35,888 nucleotides of DNA from an uncultured Brachybacterium sp. (lineage in GTDB: Bacteria; Actinomycetota; Actinomycetes; Actinomycetales; Dermabacteraceae): assembly GCF_947500705.1 (NCBI RefSeq), contig NZ_CANMSY010000016.1, positions 1 through 35,888 on the forward strand, written 5' to 3'. Made by a program: the position numbers and the translations under genes. Shown one piece after another: positions 24,178 through 32,851 of the stretch. Below the pieces are notes generated by a model. That model did no database searches. It saw only the letters and a program-made list of their open reading frames with translations, and was not told the origin of the DNA. Numbering within the stretch: the stretch's first letter is position 1; each line of letters starts with the position of its first letter.

Positions 24178-25557
24178 TCAGCGCAGGATCCGCGCGGCCT
24201 CCGTGCCATCGGTGAGGGTCGGGATCGCGACCGGTCCATCAGGCCCGTCGTCGGCGGGGACTCCGAGCTCCATGACGGACGCCGCATGCCGCGCCCGCGC
24301 CGCCTGGACTCTTTCCGGAGCCCGCACGGCATCCACCGGTTCGCCGCCCAGGACCAGCGGCTTCTGCAGCGGCCGGAGAGACGTGCGGACCCAGTCCGGA
24401 TTCGCGGTGTCCGAGGTCAGCTCCGCCGTGAGCTCCCGCTCGAACTCGGCGACCTCCGCCTCGCCGGGCAGCACCAGCTCGGCGTGGGCACGCTCGCTCA
24501 CCAGCATCCGATAGGCGGCCTTGCCGGCGCCGAGGGTGGCCTTGCCGCTGGAGCGCTTCCCGACGGGGTGCATCTGCCCGTCGGAACCCTCCCGCTCGAC
24601 CAGCTTGTAGACGAAGCCGGGAGCGGGATGCCCGCCGCCGGTGACCAGGCGGGTGCCGATGCCGTAGCCGTCCAGCGGCGCGTCCTTCAGCTCCTCGACC
24701 CGGTACTCGTCCAGATCGCCGGTCGCGGTGATGCGGGTCCCGGTCGCGCCGAGGGAGTCCAGCAGCGCACGCACCTGCACCGCCTGCTCGCCGAGGTCGC
24801 CGGAATCCAGACGCACGGCGCCGAGCTGCGGCCCGGCCAGCTCGACCGCGGTGCGCACCGCGGCGTCGACGTCGTAGGTGTCCACGAGCACCGTCGTCCC
24901 CACGCCCTGGGAGGCGAGCTGGGCGCGGAACGCCTCCTCCTCGGTATCGAACAGGAGCGTGAAGGCATGGGCGGCGGTGCCGGCGACGGGGATCCGGTAG
25001 TGGGCGCCCGCGGCGAGGTTCGAGGTGGAGGCGAAGCCGACGACATAGGCGGCGCGGGCCGCAGCGATCGCCCCGTCCTCGTGCACTCGGCGCCCGCCCA
25101 TCTCGATGCAGGGCCGGCCGCGGGCGGCAGTGGTCATGCGGGAGCCGGCGGAGGCGACCCCGCTGTCGTGGTTGAGGATCGAGAGCACCACGGTCTCCAG
25201 CAGCACCGCGTTCTCGAAGCTGCCCTCGATGCGCAGCACGGGGGAGCCGGGGAAGTAGAGCTCGCCCTCCTGGTAACCGTGGATGTCACCGGTGAACCGG
25301 TAGTCCGCCAGGTGCTCGAGCGTCTCCTCCTTGAGCACGCCGGTCCTGCGCAGGTAGCGCAGGTCGGCGTCGTCGAAGCGGAAGTCGGCGATCGCGTCGA
25401 GCACGCGCCCGGTGCCGGCGAGCGCGCCATAGCGGCGCCCGTCGGGGAGTGAACGGGTGAACACCTCGAAGACGCAGCGCCGCGAGGCGGTGCCGGCCTC
25501 TCGGGCGGCCTCCAGCATCGTCAGCTCGTAGAGGTCGGTGAGCAGGGAAGAAGTCAC
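24178..25557 (-). CDS. pncB: Nicotinate phosphoribosyltransferase
   Basis: The 459-aa enzyme makes nicotinate mononucleotide from nicotinate and PRPP, the entry step of the Preiss-Handler NAD salvage route. Conserved elements are LLTDLYELTML at the N-terminus, FASTSNLAAG, the histidine of GTAAHAF (the autophosphorylated His in this family), VRLDSGDL and DGYGIGTRLVTGG. Length fits the family. The start is GTG 25557, preceded 6 nt upstream by a minus-strand TACGGT (25569-25564), so it is probably leaderless. It is divergent from clpS, the same arrangement as pncB1/clpS of mycobacteria. Confidence 0.93.
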   Translation of the reverse strand: MTSSLLTDLYELTMLEAAREAGTASRRCVFEVFTRSLPDGRRYGALAGTGRVLDAIADFRFDDADLRYLRRTGVLKEETLEHLADYRFTGDIHGYQEGELYFPGSPVLRIEGSFENAVLLETVVLSILNHDSGVASAGSRMTTAARGRPCIEMGGRRVHEDGAIAAARAAYVVGFASTSNLAAGAHYRIPVAGTAAHAFTLLFDTEEEAFRAQLASQGVGTTVLVDTYDVDAAVRTAVELAGPQLGAVRLDSGDLGEQAVQVRALLDSLGATGTRITATGDLDEYRVEELKDAPLDGYGIGTRLVTGGGHPAPGFVYKLVEREGSDGQMHPVGKRSSGKATLGAGKAAYRMLVSERAHAELVLPGEAEVAEFERELTAELTSDTANPDWVRTSLRPLQKPLVLGGEPVDAVRAPERVQAARARHAASVMELGVPADDGPDGPVAIPTLTDGTEAARILR

Positions 25558-25563
25558 GCGTCC

Positions 25564-25569
25564 ACCGTA
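25564..25569 (-). promoter_or_regulatory. -10 element (TACGGT) of a leaderless pncB promoter
   Basis: On the minus strand TACGGT ends 6 nt before the GTG at 25557. Confidence 0.45.
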
Positions 25570-25606
25570 ATGCGTGCCGCGTCTGCGGGAGGCAGGGCGC
25601 GCCCCG

Positions 25607-25612
25607 TAGACT
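25607..25612 (+). promoter_or_regulatory. -10 element (TAGACT) upstream of clpS
   Basis: TAGACT lies 55 nt before the chosen clpS ATG and 10 nt before an in-frame GTG at 25623. A short leader with a strong ribosome binding site is the likely layout. Confidence 0.4.
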
Positions 25613-25667
25613 CATCCCCGTTGTGTCTCGATCTCAGCAGGCGCGACGGAGCTCAGGAGGAATGTGC

Positions 25668-25991
25668 ATGCCGGTGGAGATGCCGCGAGCGGACCCGGCG
25701 ACGGGGACGCGCACCGCCCTCTCTCCCGAGGTGGAGGTGACAGCGGAGGCGGACGGTCCTTGGTGCACCGTGGTCTGGAACGACCCCGTGAACCTCATGA
25801 GCTACGTCGTGTTCGTCTTCCGCCGCTATTTCGGATACTCACGCCTGGTGGCAGAGCAGCTGATGATGCAGGTCCATGAGGAGGGGCGGGCGATCGTCTC
25901 GCGCGGCTCCCGAGAGCGGGTGGAGACCGACGTCCAGGCCATGCACTCCTTCGGACTGAGAGCCACGCTCGAACGTGCGGGGGAGGACTGA
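25668..25991 (+). CDS. clpS: ATP-dependent Clp protease adaptor ClpS
   Basis: The 107-aa adaptor recognises N-end-rule substrates and hands them to ClpAP/ClpCP. The core TVVWNDPVNLMSYVVFVF with later MMQVHEEGRAIVSRG carries the conserved Asn-Asp-binding and Met/His residues of the N-degron pocket. ATG 25668 is chosen because AGGAGG lies 7 nt upstream; the frame is open from GTG 25623, and a leaderless longer form cannot be excluded. Its stop shares a base with the DUF2017 start (TGATG). The window also encodes tmRNA, whose tag ends in ALAA, another Clp target. Confidence 0.92.
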   Translation: MPVEMPRADPATGTRTALSPEVEVTAEADGPWCTVVWNDPVNLMSYVVFVFRRYFGYSRLVAEQLMMQVHEEGRAIVSRGSRERVETDVQAMHSFGLRATLERAGED

Positions 25992-26626
25992 TGGCGCACG
26001 CATTCCGGCGCCGCCCCGACGGCAGCCTGGCCTGCCGGCTCGACGGTGAGGAGAAGGCGATCCTCACCCAAGTCGCGCAGGAGACGGCGGACCTGATCCG
26101 CGCCGATCTCGGGATCGATGCCGAGCGCGATGTGCTGCGCCGCGCCGCCGAGAGCGAGGACCCGCTGCGCCGACTCGAGGCGGAGTTCGCGGGCCGGGAT
26201 GCCCGGGAGCCGTCGGACTCGGCGGTCAAGCGGCTGTTCCCCGCCGCCTCGGAGGACCCTGGGCTCGCCGCGGAGTACCGCCGCCTGGGCCAGCAGGACC
26301 TCGCCGACGGGAAGCTCGCGGATCTTCGCACGGTGATGCAGGTGCTGGACGCGACCGGCGGCGGGCACAGCGAGATCGTGGTCGATGACGCGGGGGCGAT
26401 GTCGATGCTGCGCGCCCTGAACGACGTGCGGATCGTTCTCGCCGACCGCCTGGGCCTCGAGCGCGACGGGGACTTCGACACCGTGCGGATGCTGCAGCAG
26501 ATCGGCGAGCGGGTCGAGGGCATGGAGCGCTCCGGCGATGAGGAGCATGTGAGCTCCGACATCGTGATCGCTGTCTATGAGCTGCTCTCATGGCTGCAGG
26601 AGAGCCTCCTGCGCGCACTGGACTGA
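25991..26626 (+). CDS. DUF2017 family protein
   Basis: The 211-aa helical protein has no signal or membrane span. Family-like segments are [17 protein letters not shown], the PDAxRR-type [35 protein letters not shown] and the C-terminal [20 protein letters not shown]2017 proteins follow clpS in many actinobacteria (Rv1331-Rv1332 in M. tuberculosis), so a link to Clp proteolysis is suspected but unproven. The start overlaps the clpS stop by one base. A 27-bp tandem duplication covers its stop codon. Confidence 0.85.
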   Translation: MAHAFRRRPDGSLACRLDGEEKAILTQVAQETADLIRADLGIDAERDVLRRAAESEDPLRRLEAEFAGRDAREPSDSAVKRLFPAASEDPGLAAEYRRLGQQDLADGKLADLRTVMQVLDATGGGHSEIVVDDAGAMSMLRALNDVRIVLADRLGLERDGDFDTVRMLQQIGERVEGMERSGDEEHVSSDIVIAVYELLSWLQESLLRALD

Positions 26627-26666
26627 TCCCGCGCGTCCCGCGCACTGGACTGATCCCGCACGTCCC
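26613..26666 (+). repeat. 27-bp tandem duplication across the DUF2017 stop codon
   Basis: 26613-26639 and 26640-26666 are identical except one base (26633 G, 26660 A). The first copy contains the last codons and TGA of the DUF2017 gene, so the second is a non-coding duplicate. A further partial GCGC follows. Confidence 0.85.
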
Positions 26667-26746
26667 GCGCGCTGCACCGCCTGGGTGCGAACTGTGAGAC
26701 GGCACGCAGTGAGCGTGCGATCACTGCCATGGACGGCTGTCGAGAT

Positions 26747-26752
26747 TAACCT
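26747..26752 (+). promoter_or_regulatory. -10 element (TAACCT) of a leaderless murI promoter
   Basis: TAACCT ends 7 nt before the ATG at 26760. This makes murI the first gene of its own unit, apart from clpS-DUF2017. Confidence 0.5.
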
Positions 26753-26759
26753 TGCCAGG

Positions 26760-27572
26760 ATGAACAATGCGCCGATCGGGATCTTCGACTCCGGGGTGGG
26801 CGGGCTGACCGTCGCCCGCGCCGTCCTCGACCAGCTGCCGCAGGAGGAGCTGGTCTACATCGGCGACACCGCGCACGGCCCCTACGGGCCGCGGCCCATC
26901 GCAGAAGTCCGGTCACTCGCGCTGGAGATCATGGACGAGCTCGTGGGCCATGGCGTGAAGATGCTCGTCATCGCCTGCAACACCGCCTCCGCCGCCGTGC
27001 TGCGCGATGCGCGGGAGCGCTATGACGTGCCCGTGGTCGAGGTCATCCAGCCGGCGGTGCGCCGCGCCGTCGCTGCGACCCGCAATCGCCGGGTCGGCGT
27101 GATCGCCACCGAGGGCACCGTCACCTCCCGCGCCTACGAGGATGCGTTCGCCGCCGCCCCTGATCTCAGGCTCACCGCCCAGGCCTGCCCGCGTTTCGTC
27201 GAGTTCGTCGAGAACGGCGTGGTCAGCGGCAGCGAGGTGGTCGACGTCGCCGAGGAGTACCTGGCCCCGGTGCGCGAGGCAGGAGTGGACACCCTGGTGC
27301 TGGGATGCACCCACTATCCGATGCTCGCCGGTCCCATCAGCTACGTCATGGGTCCTGATGTCACCCTGGTCTCCTCCGCCGAGGAGACCGCCCTGGATGT
27401 GTACCGCCAGCTGCGCCGCTCGGACCAGCTGCGGGAGACGGAGCGGGCACCCCGGCACGTGTTCTCCCAGACGGCAGCGGGTGATGGCAGCGCCCATTTC
27501 GCCCGCCTCTCGCGCCGGTTCCTGGGTCCTACCTTCGACATCACCGCCTCGTTGCCGGTGGTGCAGGCATGA
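26760..27572 (+). CDS. murI: Glutamate racemase
   Basis: The 270-aa enzyme supplies D-glutamate for peptidoglycan. Its two catalytic cysteines are Cys73 (IACNTAS) and Cys183 (GCTHYPML), with Asp10 in [10 protein letters not shown] and His185; [11 protein letters not shown] is also conserved. ATG 26760 fits the family N-terminus ([11 protein letters not shown]); the frame is open further upstream but reads through the duplication. A -10 box 7 nt before the ATG points to a leaderless message. Its stop overlaps the next ATG (ATGA), starting a coupled run of the metallo-hydrolase gene. Confidence 0.95.
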   Translation: MNNAPIGIFDSGVGGLTVARAVLDQLPQEELVYIGDTAHGPYGPRPIAEVRSLALEIMDELVGHGVKMLVIACNTASAAVLRDARERYDVPVVEVIQPAVRRAVAATRNRRVGVIATEGTVTSRAYEDAFAAAPDLRLTAQACPRFVEFVENGVVSGSEVVDVAEEYLAPVREAGVDTLVLGCTHYPMLAGPISYVMGPDVTLVSSAEETALDVYRQLRRSDQLRETERAPRHVFSQTAAGDGSAHFARLSRRFLGPTFDITASLPVVQA

Positions 27573-28351
27573 GGGTCCACGTCATCGGCTGCAGCGGCAG
27601 CTTCGCCGGGCCCGACGGGGCGGCGTCGAGCTACCTCATCGAGCAGGAGGACGCGCAGGGCCGACTCTGGCGGGTGCTGATGGATCTGGGCTCCGGTGCC
27701 TTCGGCCCGCTGCAGAGCGTCATCGATCCGGCCGAGCTGGACGCGGTGGTCGTCTCCCACCTGCACCCCGACCATTATCTCGACCTCACCGGGCTCGAGG
27801 TGTTCTGGGCCTATCACGAGCGCGATGACCTGGGACGGCTGCCGATCTTCGCCCCCGCGCCGCTGCCTGAGCGGATCGCCGCCGTGCTGGGACGCAATGG
27901 TGACATCCCCGACGGAGTGGGCTGCGCACCCTTCGAGCACCATGCGCTCACGGACCACGATCGCTTCACCATCGGCCCGCTGGATTTCGAGACCCGCAGG
28001 GTGCTCCACCCGGTCGAGGCCTATGGCTTCCGGATCACCGGCGGCGGCAGCACTCTCGTCTACTCGGGCGACACCGATGCCTGTGATGCGCTGGACGAGC
28101 TCGCCCGCGGCGCGGATCTGTTCCTGTGCGAGGCCGGGTACATCGAAGGCCGTGACGACCGTTTCACCGGCGTGCACCTGACCGGCCGCCGCGCCGGGGA
28201 GAGCGCGGCCGGGGCCGGTGTGCGGCATCTCGCCCTGACCCACATCCCCGCGTGGACGGATCCAGAGATTCCGCTCGCCGAGGCGCGCGCCGTGCACTCC
28301 GGCCCGATCACGGTGGTCCGTCCGATGGATATCCTCGAGGTGCATCCCTGA
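27569..28351 (+). CDS. Metallo-beta-lactamase-fold hydrolase, Rv1339-like
   Basis: The 260-aa protein has the metal site SHLHPDH (His64, His66, Asp68, His69), a downstream HPVEA histidine, YSGDTDAC aspartate and a final THIP histidine, so both metal centres look complete. Position between murI and rph matches Rv1339 of M. tuberculosis, reported as an atypical cyclic-nucleotide phosphodiesterase; that function is inferred here from family and order only. RNase Z-like activity is the main alternative. The ATG overlaps the murI stop. An 81-bp gap with a good AAGGAG site separates it from rph. Confidence 0.85.
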   Translation: MRVHVIGCSGSFAGPDGAASSYLIEQEDAQGRLWRVLMDLGSGAFGPLQSVIDPAELDAVVVSHLHPDHYLDLTGLEVFWAYHERDDLGRLPIFAPAPLPERIAAVLGRNGDIPDGVGCAPFEHHALTDHDRFTIGPLDFETRRVLHPVEAYGFRITGGGSTLVYSGDTDACDALDELARGADLFLCEAGYIEGRDDRFTGVHLTGRRAGESAAGAGVRHLALTHIPAWTDPEIPLAEARAVHSGPITVVRPMDILEVHP

Positions 28352-28432
28352 TCGACCTGCCGCGGAGGACGAGCGACTGTCGATGGCGGTAGATCAGGCA
28401 GAGTCTTTCCACCACGTCGAGGAAGGAGCTCC

Positions 28433-29191
28433 ATGAGCTCTACGAACCAGACCCCTGCCGGCGACCGCGTCGACGGCCGCACCCCTGAGCAGCTGCGCGA
28501 GGTGCGCATCACCCGCGGCTGGCTGGACCAGGCCGAAGGCAGCGCCCTGATCGAGTTCGGCCGCACCCGCGTGCTGTGCACCGCCTCCTTCAGCGCGGGC
28601 GTGCCGCGCTGGAAGCAGGGCTCCGGTTCCGGCTGGGTCACCGCCGAGTACGCGATGCTGCCCCGTGCGACCAACACCAGGTCCCCCCGTGAATCCGTCA
28701 AGGGCAGGATCGGTGGCCGCACCCACGAGATCTCCCGCCTGATCGGCCGCTCGCTGCGCGCGATCATCGACCTCGACGCCCTGGGGGAGAACACCATCCA
28801 GCTGGACTGCGATGTGCTCCAGGCCGACGGCGGCACCCGCACCGCCGCGATCACCGGCGCCTATGTCGCGCTCGCCGATGCGATCACCTGGGGCAAGCAG
28901 CACACCTCCCTGCCTGCCGCGAAGCAGGTCCTCACCGATTCGGTGAGCGCGATCAGCGTCGGCATCGTCGAGGGACGGCCGCTGCTGGACCTCGAGTACC
29001 GCGAGGACGTCACCGCGCAGACCGATATGAACGTGGTGGTCACCGGCTCCGGCTCCTTCGTCGAGGTGCAGGGCACCGCCGAGGGCGCACCTTTCGATCG
29101 CACCGAGCTGGGTGCGCTGCTGGATCTCGCCACGGAGGGCTGCGCCGAGCTCGCGCAGATCCAGCGCGACGTCCTCGCCCTGCAGCGATGA
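28433..29191 (+). CDS. rph: Ribonuclease PH
   Basis: The 252-aa phosphorolytic exoribonuclease trims tRNA 3' ends. Conserved features include the N-terminal RPxQLRxVxITRGW-like [36 protein letters not shown], the [16 protein letters not shown] helix, and [21 protein letters not shown] with [17 protein letters not shown], which carry phosphate- and metal-binding residues. The ATG has AAGGAG 6 nt upstream. Its stop overlaps the next start (ATGA), so it is coupled to the rdgB-like gene. Unlike the E. coli K-12 rph allele, the frame is intact. Confidence 0.95.
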   Translation: MSSTNQTPAGDRVDGRTPEQLREVRITRGWLDQAEGSALIEFGRTRVLCTASFSAGVPRWKQGSGSGWVTAEYAMLPRATNTRSPRESVKGRIGGRTHEISRLIGRSLRAIIDLDALGENTIQLDCDVLQADGGTRTAAITGAYVALADAITWGKQHTSLPAAKQVLTDSVSAISVGIVEGRPLLDLEYREDVTAQTDMNVVVTGSGSFVEVQGTAEGAPFDRTELGALLDLATEGCAELAQIQRDVLALQR

Positions 29192-29841
29192 GCGGAGCGG
29201 ACGGCACGATCCCGCACGGCGAGCTCCCCGACGGGGCCCGGGTCATCCTCGCCTCCCACAATGCGAAGAAGCTGGCCGAGCTGCAGCGGATCCTCACCGC
29301 GGCGGTGCCTGATCTCGCGCCCGAGCAGATCATCTCCTCGGCCGGCATCGAGCTCCCCGATGTGGTCGAGGATGCGGTGACCTTCGAGGGCAATGCGCTG
29401 CTGAAGGCCCGCTCCGCCGCGGCGGCCACCGGGCTGCTCGCGGTCGCCGACGACTCCGGTCTCGCGGTCGACGTGCTCGGCGGAGCGCCCGGCATCTTCT
29501 CCGCCCGCTGGAGCGGCCGGCATGGGGACGATGAGGCGAACAACGACCTCCTGCTCGCCCAGCTCGGTGATGTCCCCGAACAGCACCGCGGCGCGCGTTT
29601 CGTCTGCGCGGCCGCCCTGGTGGCTCCGGACGGCACCGAGAGCGTCGAGCTCGGGGAGATGCGCGGGGCCCTGCTCCGGGAGCGTCATGGCAAGGGCGGT
29701 TTCGGCTACGACCCGCTGTTCCTGCCCGAGGGCGAGACGCGCTCGGCCGCCGAGCTGAGCCCTGCGGAGAAGGACGCGATCTCCCATCGCGGGAAGGCCT
29801 TTCGGGCCCTCGCAGGCCACGTCGCCCAGCTGCTGGGCTGA
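29188..29841 (+). CDS. XTP/dITP diphosphatase (HAM1/RdgB family)
   Basis: The 217-aa enzyme hydrolyses non-canonical purine triphosphates (dITP, XTP), keeping them out of nucleic acids. Motifs are [13 protein letters not shown] at the N-terminus, the [23 protein letters not shown] active-site stretch, [13 protein letters not shown] and [10 protein letters not shown]. Length is slightly above the usual 190-200 aa because of about 18 extra N-terminal residues before VILASHN. Its start overlaps the rph stop by 4 bp; rph and this gene are neighbours in most actinobacteria. A terminator-like hairpin follows. Confidence 0.93.
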   Translation: MSGADGTIPHGELPDGARVILASHNAKKLAELQRILTAAVPDLAPEQIISSAGIELPDVVEDAVTFEGNALLKARSAAAATGLLAVADDSGLAVDVLGGAPGIFSARWSGRHGDDEANNDLLLAQLGDVPEQHRGARFVCAAALVAPDGTESVELGEMRGALLRERHGKGGFGYDPLFLPEGETRSAAELSPAEKDAISHRGKAFRALAGHVAQLLG

Positions 29842-29863
29842 GCTTCCACGCCGACGAGATGAC

Positions 29864-29905
29864 GGCGGCCCCGGCCCGGAGAGGAACCTCCGAGCCGGGG
29901 CCGCC
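29864..29905 (+). terminator. Bidirectional terminator-like hairpin
   Basis: GGCGGCCCCGGC (29864-29875) pairs with GCCGGGGCCGCC (29894-29905), 12 bp, and an inner CGGAG/CTCCG adds 5 bp around a 6-nt loop with one mismatch. It separates the convergent rdgB-like and DUF4916 genes. No clear T-run is present. Confidence 0.65.
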
Positions 29906-29922
29906 GGCGTCCTTCGGCTCGC

Positions 29923-30465
29923 TCAGGCGGCGCCGACGTGGGCGAGCGCACGCCGGATCAGCAGATCCCGGCCCCCGTTCATCTCCTCCAGCGGCGAGGA
30001 CTCCGAGAGCAGCTCGTCGACCCCGAACCAAGCCAGCTCGAGCGCGTCCTCCTGCGGGGCGGTCTCCCCATCCACCGGCACCACATAGGCCAGCGAGATC
30101 GCGTGCTGGCGCGGATCATGGAAGGGCGAGACGCCGGGGGTGGGGAAGTACTCGGCGACGGTGAAGGGCACCGGGGAGACCGGGATGCGCGGCATCGCCA
30201 TCGGGCCCAGGTCCTTCTCGATGTGTCGAGCGATCGCCTCACGGATCGTCTCGTGCACGAGCACCCGCCCGGAGACGATCGCGCGCACGATCTGCCCGGC
30301 GCCGGAGGCGCGCAGCAGGAGGCCCACCTCCTCGACGGAGCCGTCAACATCGGTGCGCACGGGGATGATGTCCACGTAGGGGATCGGCAGGCGGCGGCGC
30401 AGCTCGCTGACCTGTTCGGGTTCGAACCAGGAGCCCTCGGAATCCACGGCGGTGCGGCTGTTCAT
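29923..30465 (-). CDS. DUF4916 / NUDIX-fold protein
   Basis: The 180-aa product matches the actinobacterial DUF4916 family, a NUDIX-fold group: LPIPYVDIIPVR, EEVGLLLRA, the NUDIX-box-like GRVLVHETIREAIARHIEKDLG, FTVAEYFPTPG and HDPRQHAISLAYVVPV. The box is degenerate: the REUxEE core reads as RHIEKD, so classical pyrophosphohydrolase activity is doubtful. Substrate is unknown. Its start overlaps the stop of the phosphatase gene (ATGA), so the two are translated together and may act on related substrates. Confidence 0.85.
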   Translation of the reverse strand: MNSRTAVDSEGSWFEPEQVSELRRRLPIPYVDIIPVRTDVDGSVEEVGLLLRASGAGQIVRAIVSGRVLVHETIREAIARHIEKDLGPMAMPRIPVSPVPFTVAEYFPTPGVSPFHDPRQHAISLAYVVPVDGETAPQEDALELAWFGVDELLSESSPLEEMNGGRDLLIRRALAHVGAA

Positions 30466-31142
30466 GCGGGGTCTCCTTCTGCGGTGGTGCTCCTGGCTGC
30501 GGCTGCGGCGATCTGCGCCGGCGCCAGCTGGGACTTCTCGACGAAGAAGCGGGGATTCTGCTCCCGGGACACCACCTTGACGGCGTGATCGACCTCCGCG
30601 CCGGCGATCATCCTCACTCGCCAGGTCGTGTCCTCGAGCTCGACCAGGGAGAGCGTCGCGTTGGGGATCGAGGGCAGCGGCTGCTCGATGATCCCCGAGA
30701 GCAGGAAGCGGATCAGCGTGCCATGGGCGACGATCAGCACCTTCTGGCCCGGGTAGCGCTCCTCGAGGGCCTCCAGGGCGTCGTATCCGCGGTCGGCGAC
30801 CGCCTGGTGGTCCTCACGCCCGGGAAAGGAGCGATCCGGATAGGTCGCTTCCATCTCCTCGACGGGACGGCCCTCGGCGGCGCCCCAGTCGATCTCCACC
30901 AGGCGGGCGTCGGTGCCGCCGAAGGGGATGTGATGGTCCTCGCCGATGATCCGCCCGGTCTGCTCGGCACGCTGCAGCGGTGAGGTGATCACCACGTCCC
31001 AGTCCACCGCCGGGAGCTCGTCGAAGGCGGCGTGCGCCTGGGCGATCCCGGTCGCATTCAGGGGGATGTCGGAGGATCCCTGGAATCGGTTCTCCAGGTT
31101 GTAGTCCGTCTGCCCATGGCGGACGAGTCCGAACAGGGTCAT
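30462..31142 (-). CDS. Histidine phosphatase (phosphoglycerate mutase-like)
   Basis: The 226-aa protein has the RHG motif (LVRHGQTDYNLENRFQGSSD, residues 7-9 and on), the second arginine/glutamate region EIDWGAAEG and the second histidine VAHGTLIRFLL, so the active site is complete. Members hydrolyse phosphate from small metabolites or act as mutases; substrate unknown. GAGGAG lies 8 nt before the ATG. It is the last chromosomal gene before the integrative element, whose tRNA-like edge is only about 30 bp upstream, so insertion has probably changed its native promoter. Confidence 0.88.
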   Translation of the reverse strand: MTLFGLVRHGQTDYNLENRFQGSSDIPLNATGIAQAHAAFDELPAVDWDVVITSPLQRAEQTGRIIGEDHHIPFGGTDARLVEIDWGAAEGRPVEEMEATYPDRSFPGREDHQAVADRGYDALEALEERYPGQKVLIVAHGTLIRFLLSGIIEQPLPSIPNATLSLVELEDTTWRVRMIAGAEVDHAVKVVSREQNPRFFVEKSQLAPAQIAAAAARSTTAEGDPA

Positions 31143-31173
31143 GAAGCTGTCTCCTCATCACGGGGCTGATACG

Positions 31174-31198
31174 TGCGCGAGAAGGGACTCGAAACCTT
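31174..31198 (-). other. tRNA-like 3' fragment, candidate attachment site
   Basis: Read on the minus strand, 31198-31174 gives a T-arm (AAGGT, TTCGAGT, CCCTT; one T-C mismatch), a 7-nt acceptor strand CTCGCGC and a discriminator A. No matching 5' half is present, so this is only a 3' fragment, as left at one edge by a tyrosine integrase that uses a tRNA gene. GCGCGAG/CTCGCGC is an acceptor stem I associate with some actinobacterial tRNA-Leu genes. The flanking CGCGAGAAG...CTTCTCGCG (31176-31214) also forms a hairpin that could end int transcription. Confidence 0.45.
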
Positions 31199-31227
31199 GC
31201 CCCGTCTTCTCGCGACCAGCACCCATG

Positions 31228-32441
31228 CTAACCGCGCACAGGATCCGTACCCCTCACGATCCCCAGCATTCCCTGAGAATCAAGTTCAGTACCCCATCGT
31301 TCCTCACGGGTTGTGCCCAAAGCGTGCCCGCGCTGAGCATCCATCCTCACCGCCACGTCATCAAGGTCCGAGTCGAACAGATCCGCGTACGTTTCCAGCG
31401 TGAGACTCGCGGATTTGTGTGCCAGCATCTGCTGGACGGCCTTCACGTTCGCGCCGGCCGACACCGCGAGCGACGACGCCGTGTGCCGAAGATCGTGCGG
31501 CGTCATCCACTCCACCCCTGCAGCATCGAGGGCGCGCTCCCACCACTTCACCCCGGCCCGCTTCCCATCCACGACGCGGGACTTCCCCGGCTGCCGGAGA
31601 TACTCCGCCCTCGGGGCTGGGAAGATCAGCGCATCCGGCCCGGCGGCGCCCGCCACCGCGTCCTTGAGCATCGTGGCGAGGAATGCCGGCACCGGCACCG
31701 TCCGGTCCCCTTTCCCCTTCGTGTCTCCGACCTTGAATCCGGTGCCGCGGATATACCGCACCGCCCTCGTGACCGCGATGCGTCGACGGAGGAGGTTCAC
31801 GTCCCGCACCCGTAGCGCGGTCGCTTCACCCAGCGGAGACCGCAGTACGCCAGCACATACACGAGGAGCTCGTGCCCTGATGCCTCGGCGACTGTCTGCA
31901 CCTCGGCATGGGTGAGGTAGCGGGAGCGAGCGGCTGACTTCCGGGGGAGCTTCACGCCGCGGGCGGGGTTGGTGCGGATCTTCCCGTCTCGCACGGCGTC
32001 GCCGAGGATCCCGGTGAGCACGCCGTGGGCACGGATCACGATGGTGGGGGACCGTTGCCCGGACAGCTCGGCGATCCATTCCTGGATGTCCCCGGCCCGA
32101 ACTTGCCCGACGGGAGTCTGTGCCCAGCGGGGCTCCACATGGGTGCGCCATGACGCGTCGAGGTCGACGACCCATCCTGGGGTGCAGTGGACGCGCTTCG
32201 CGGCCAGCCAGCCGGGGTACAGCTCGGACAGGCGGGTGCGTCCGGCGGAGACGGGGATGAACTCTCCGCGGAGCTTCGCGGATTCGATCTTGTGTAGCCA
32301 GTCCTCGGCGTCCTTCTTCCGGGTGAATCCGCGCTTCTTCGTCTGCGTCCCGTCGGGCTTCCGGTATCGGACGAGGTAGCGCGGGCGCCCTGTGTGCTTG
32401 TCGGTGTACTGCTTGATCTTCGGATGCGCCGTGTCCCTCAC
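31228..32441 (-). pseudogene. Tyrosine recombinase (integrase), frameshifted
   Basis: Restored, the gene would give about 404 aa: an arm-type N-terminus (KIKQYTDKHTGRPRYLVRYR), a core-binding domain, and a catalytic domain with CGLRWGEA (Arg), the KGKGDRTVPV hairpin (Lys), HDLRHTA (His-x-x-Arg) and the Tyr in LETYADLF. At CGLRW the reading breaks: the minus strand has three G after TG where four are needed (CCC at 31829-31831 on the plus strand), and the frame then runs KRPRYGCGT and stops at 31797. All catalytic residues downstream exist in the other frame. Start is GTG 32441, overlapping the ImmA-like stop (GTGA). A sequencing error in a short G run would also explain it. Confidence 0.85.
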
Positions 32442-32851
32442 GCTGCTCTCCTCAGAACGGATTGGTACGCCTCGACAGCCTCGGCGGTGACGTGCAGAGC
32501 CTCAGCGAGGGCGGGCACATGGTGGCCGTGCTGCACCTCAGCGATCGCGTAGGTGCACTCAGGGATCAGGAGCCGTGCCGCCCACCTCCAGGCCCGCGCT
32601 TCGATGTCTGTCGGCTGCGGGCCGTGGTCTCCGTAGTGGTGGTGTCCGAGCTCGTGCGCGAGCAGCGACCGTGCCTCTGCATCGGTGAGGTCCCGGCGTA
32701 GCCAGATCGTGCCGGCGGCGTGCGCGTACGCGGACTAGTGGTGGTAGGTGGGTGGGGTCCAGCAGACCCTCAAGCCAGAGTTCGTGGCTCGGTCAATCAG
32801 CTGGCTGGTCGTCGGGACGGGCGACAGTGCCCGCGGCGAGGTCGTAGTCAT
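32438..32851 (-). pseudogene. ImmA/IrrE-type metallopeptidase with an in-frame amber codon
   Basis: From ATG 32851 the frame reads MTTTSPRALSPVPTTSQLID..., meets TAG at 32737-32735 (codon 39), then continues without interruption for 98 codons to TGA at 32438. The zinc site LLAHELGHHHYGDHG (HExxH, codons 66-70) and the third ligand region DIEARAWRWAARLLIP (Glu84) lie after the amber codon. No ATG, GTG or TTG lies between the amber codon and HExxH, so the peptidase part cannot be made by reinitiation from a normal start. ImmA-type peptidases cut the XRE repressor of their element, as in ICEBs1. The gene overlaps both int (GTGA) and the XRE remnant. Confidence 0.8.

Noticed and set aside
31143-31230. 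A complete tRNA gene
   Set aside because: Only the T-arm and 3' acceptor strand are present; no 5' acceptor, D-arm or anticodon arm.
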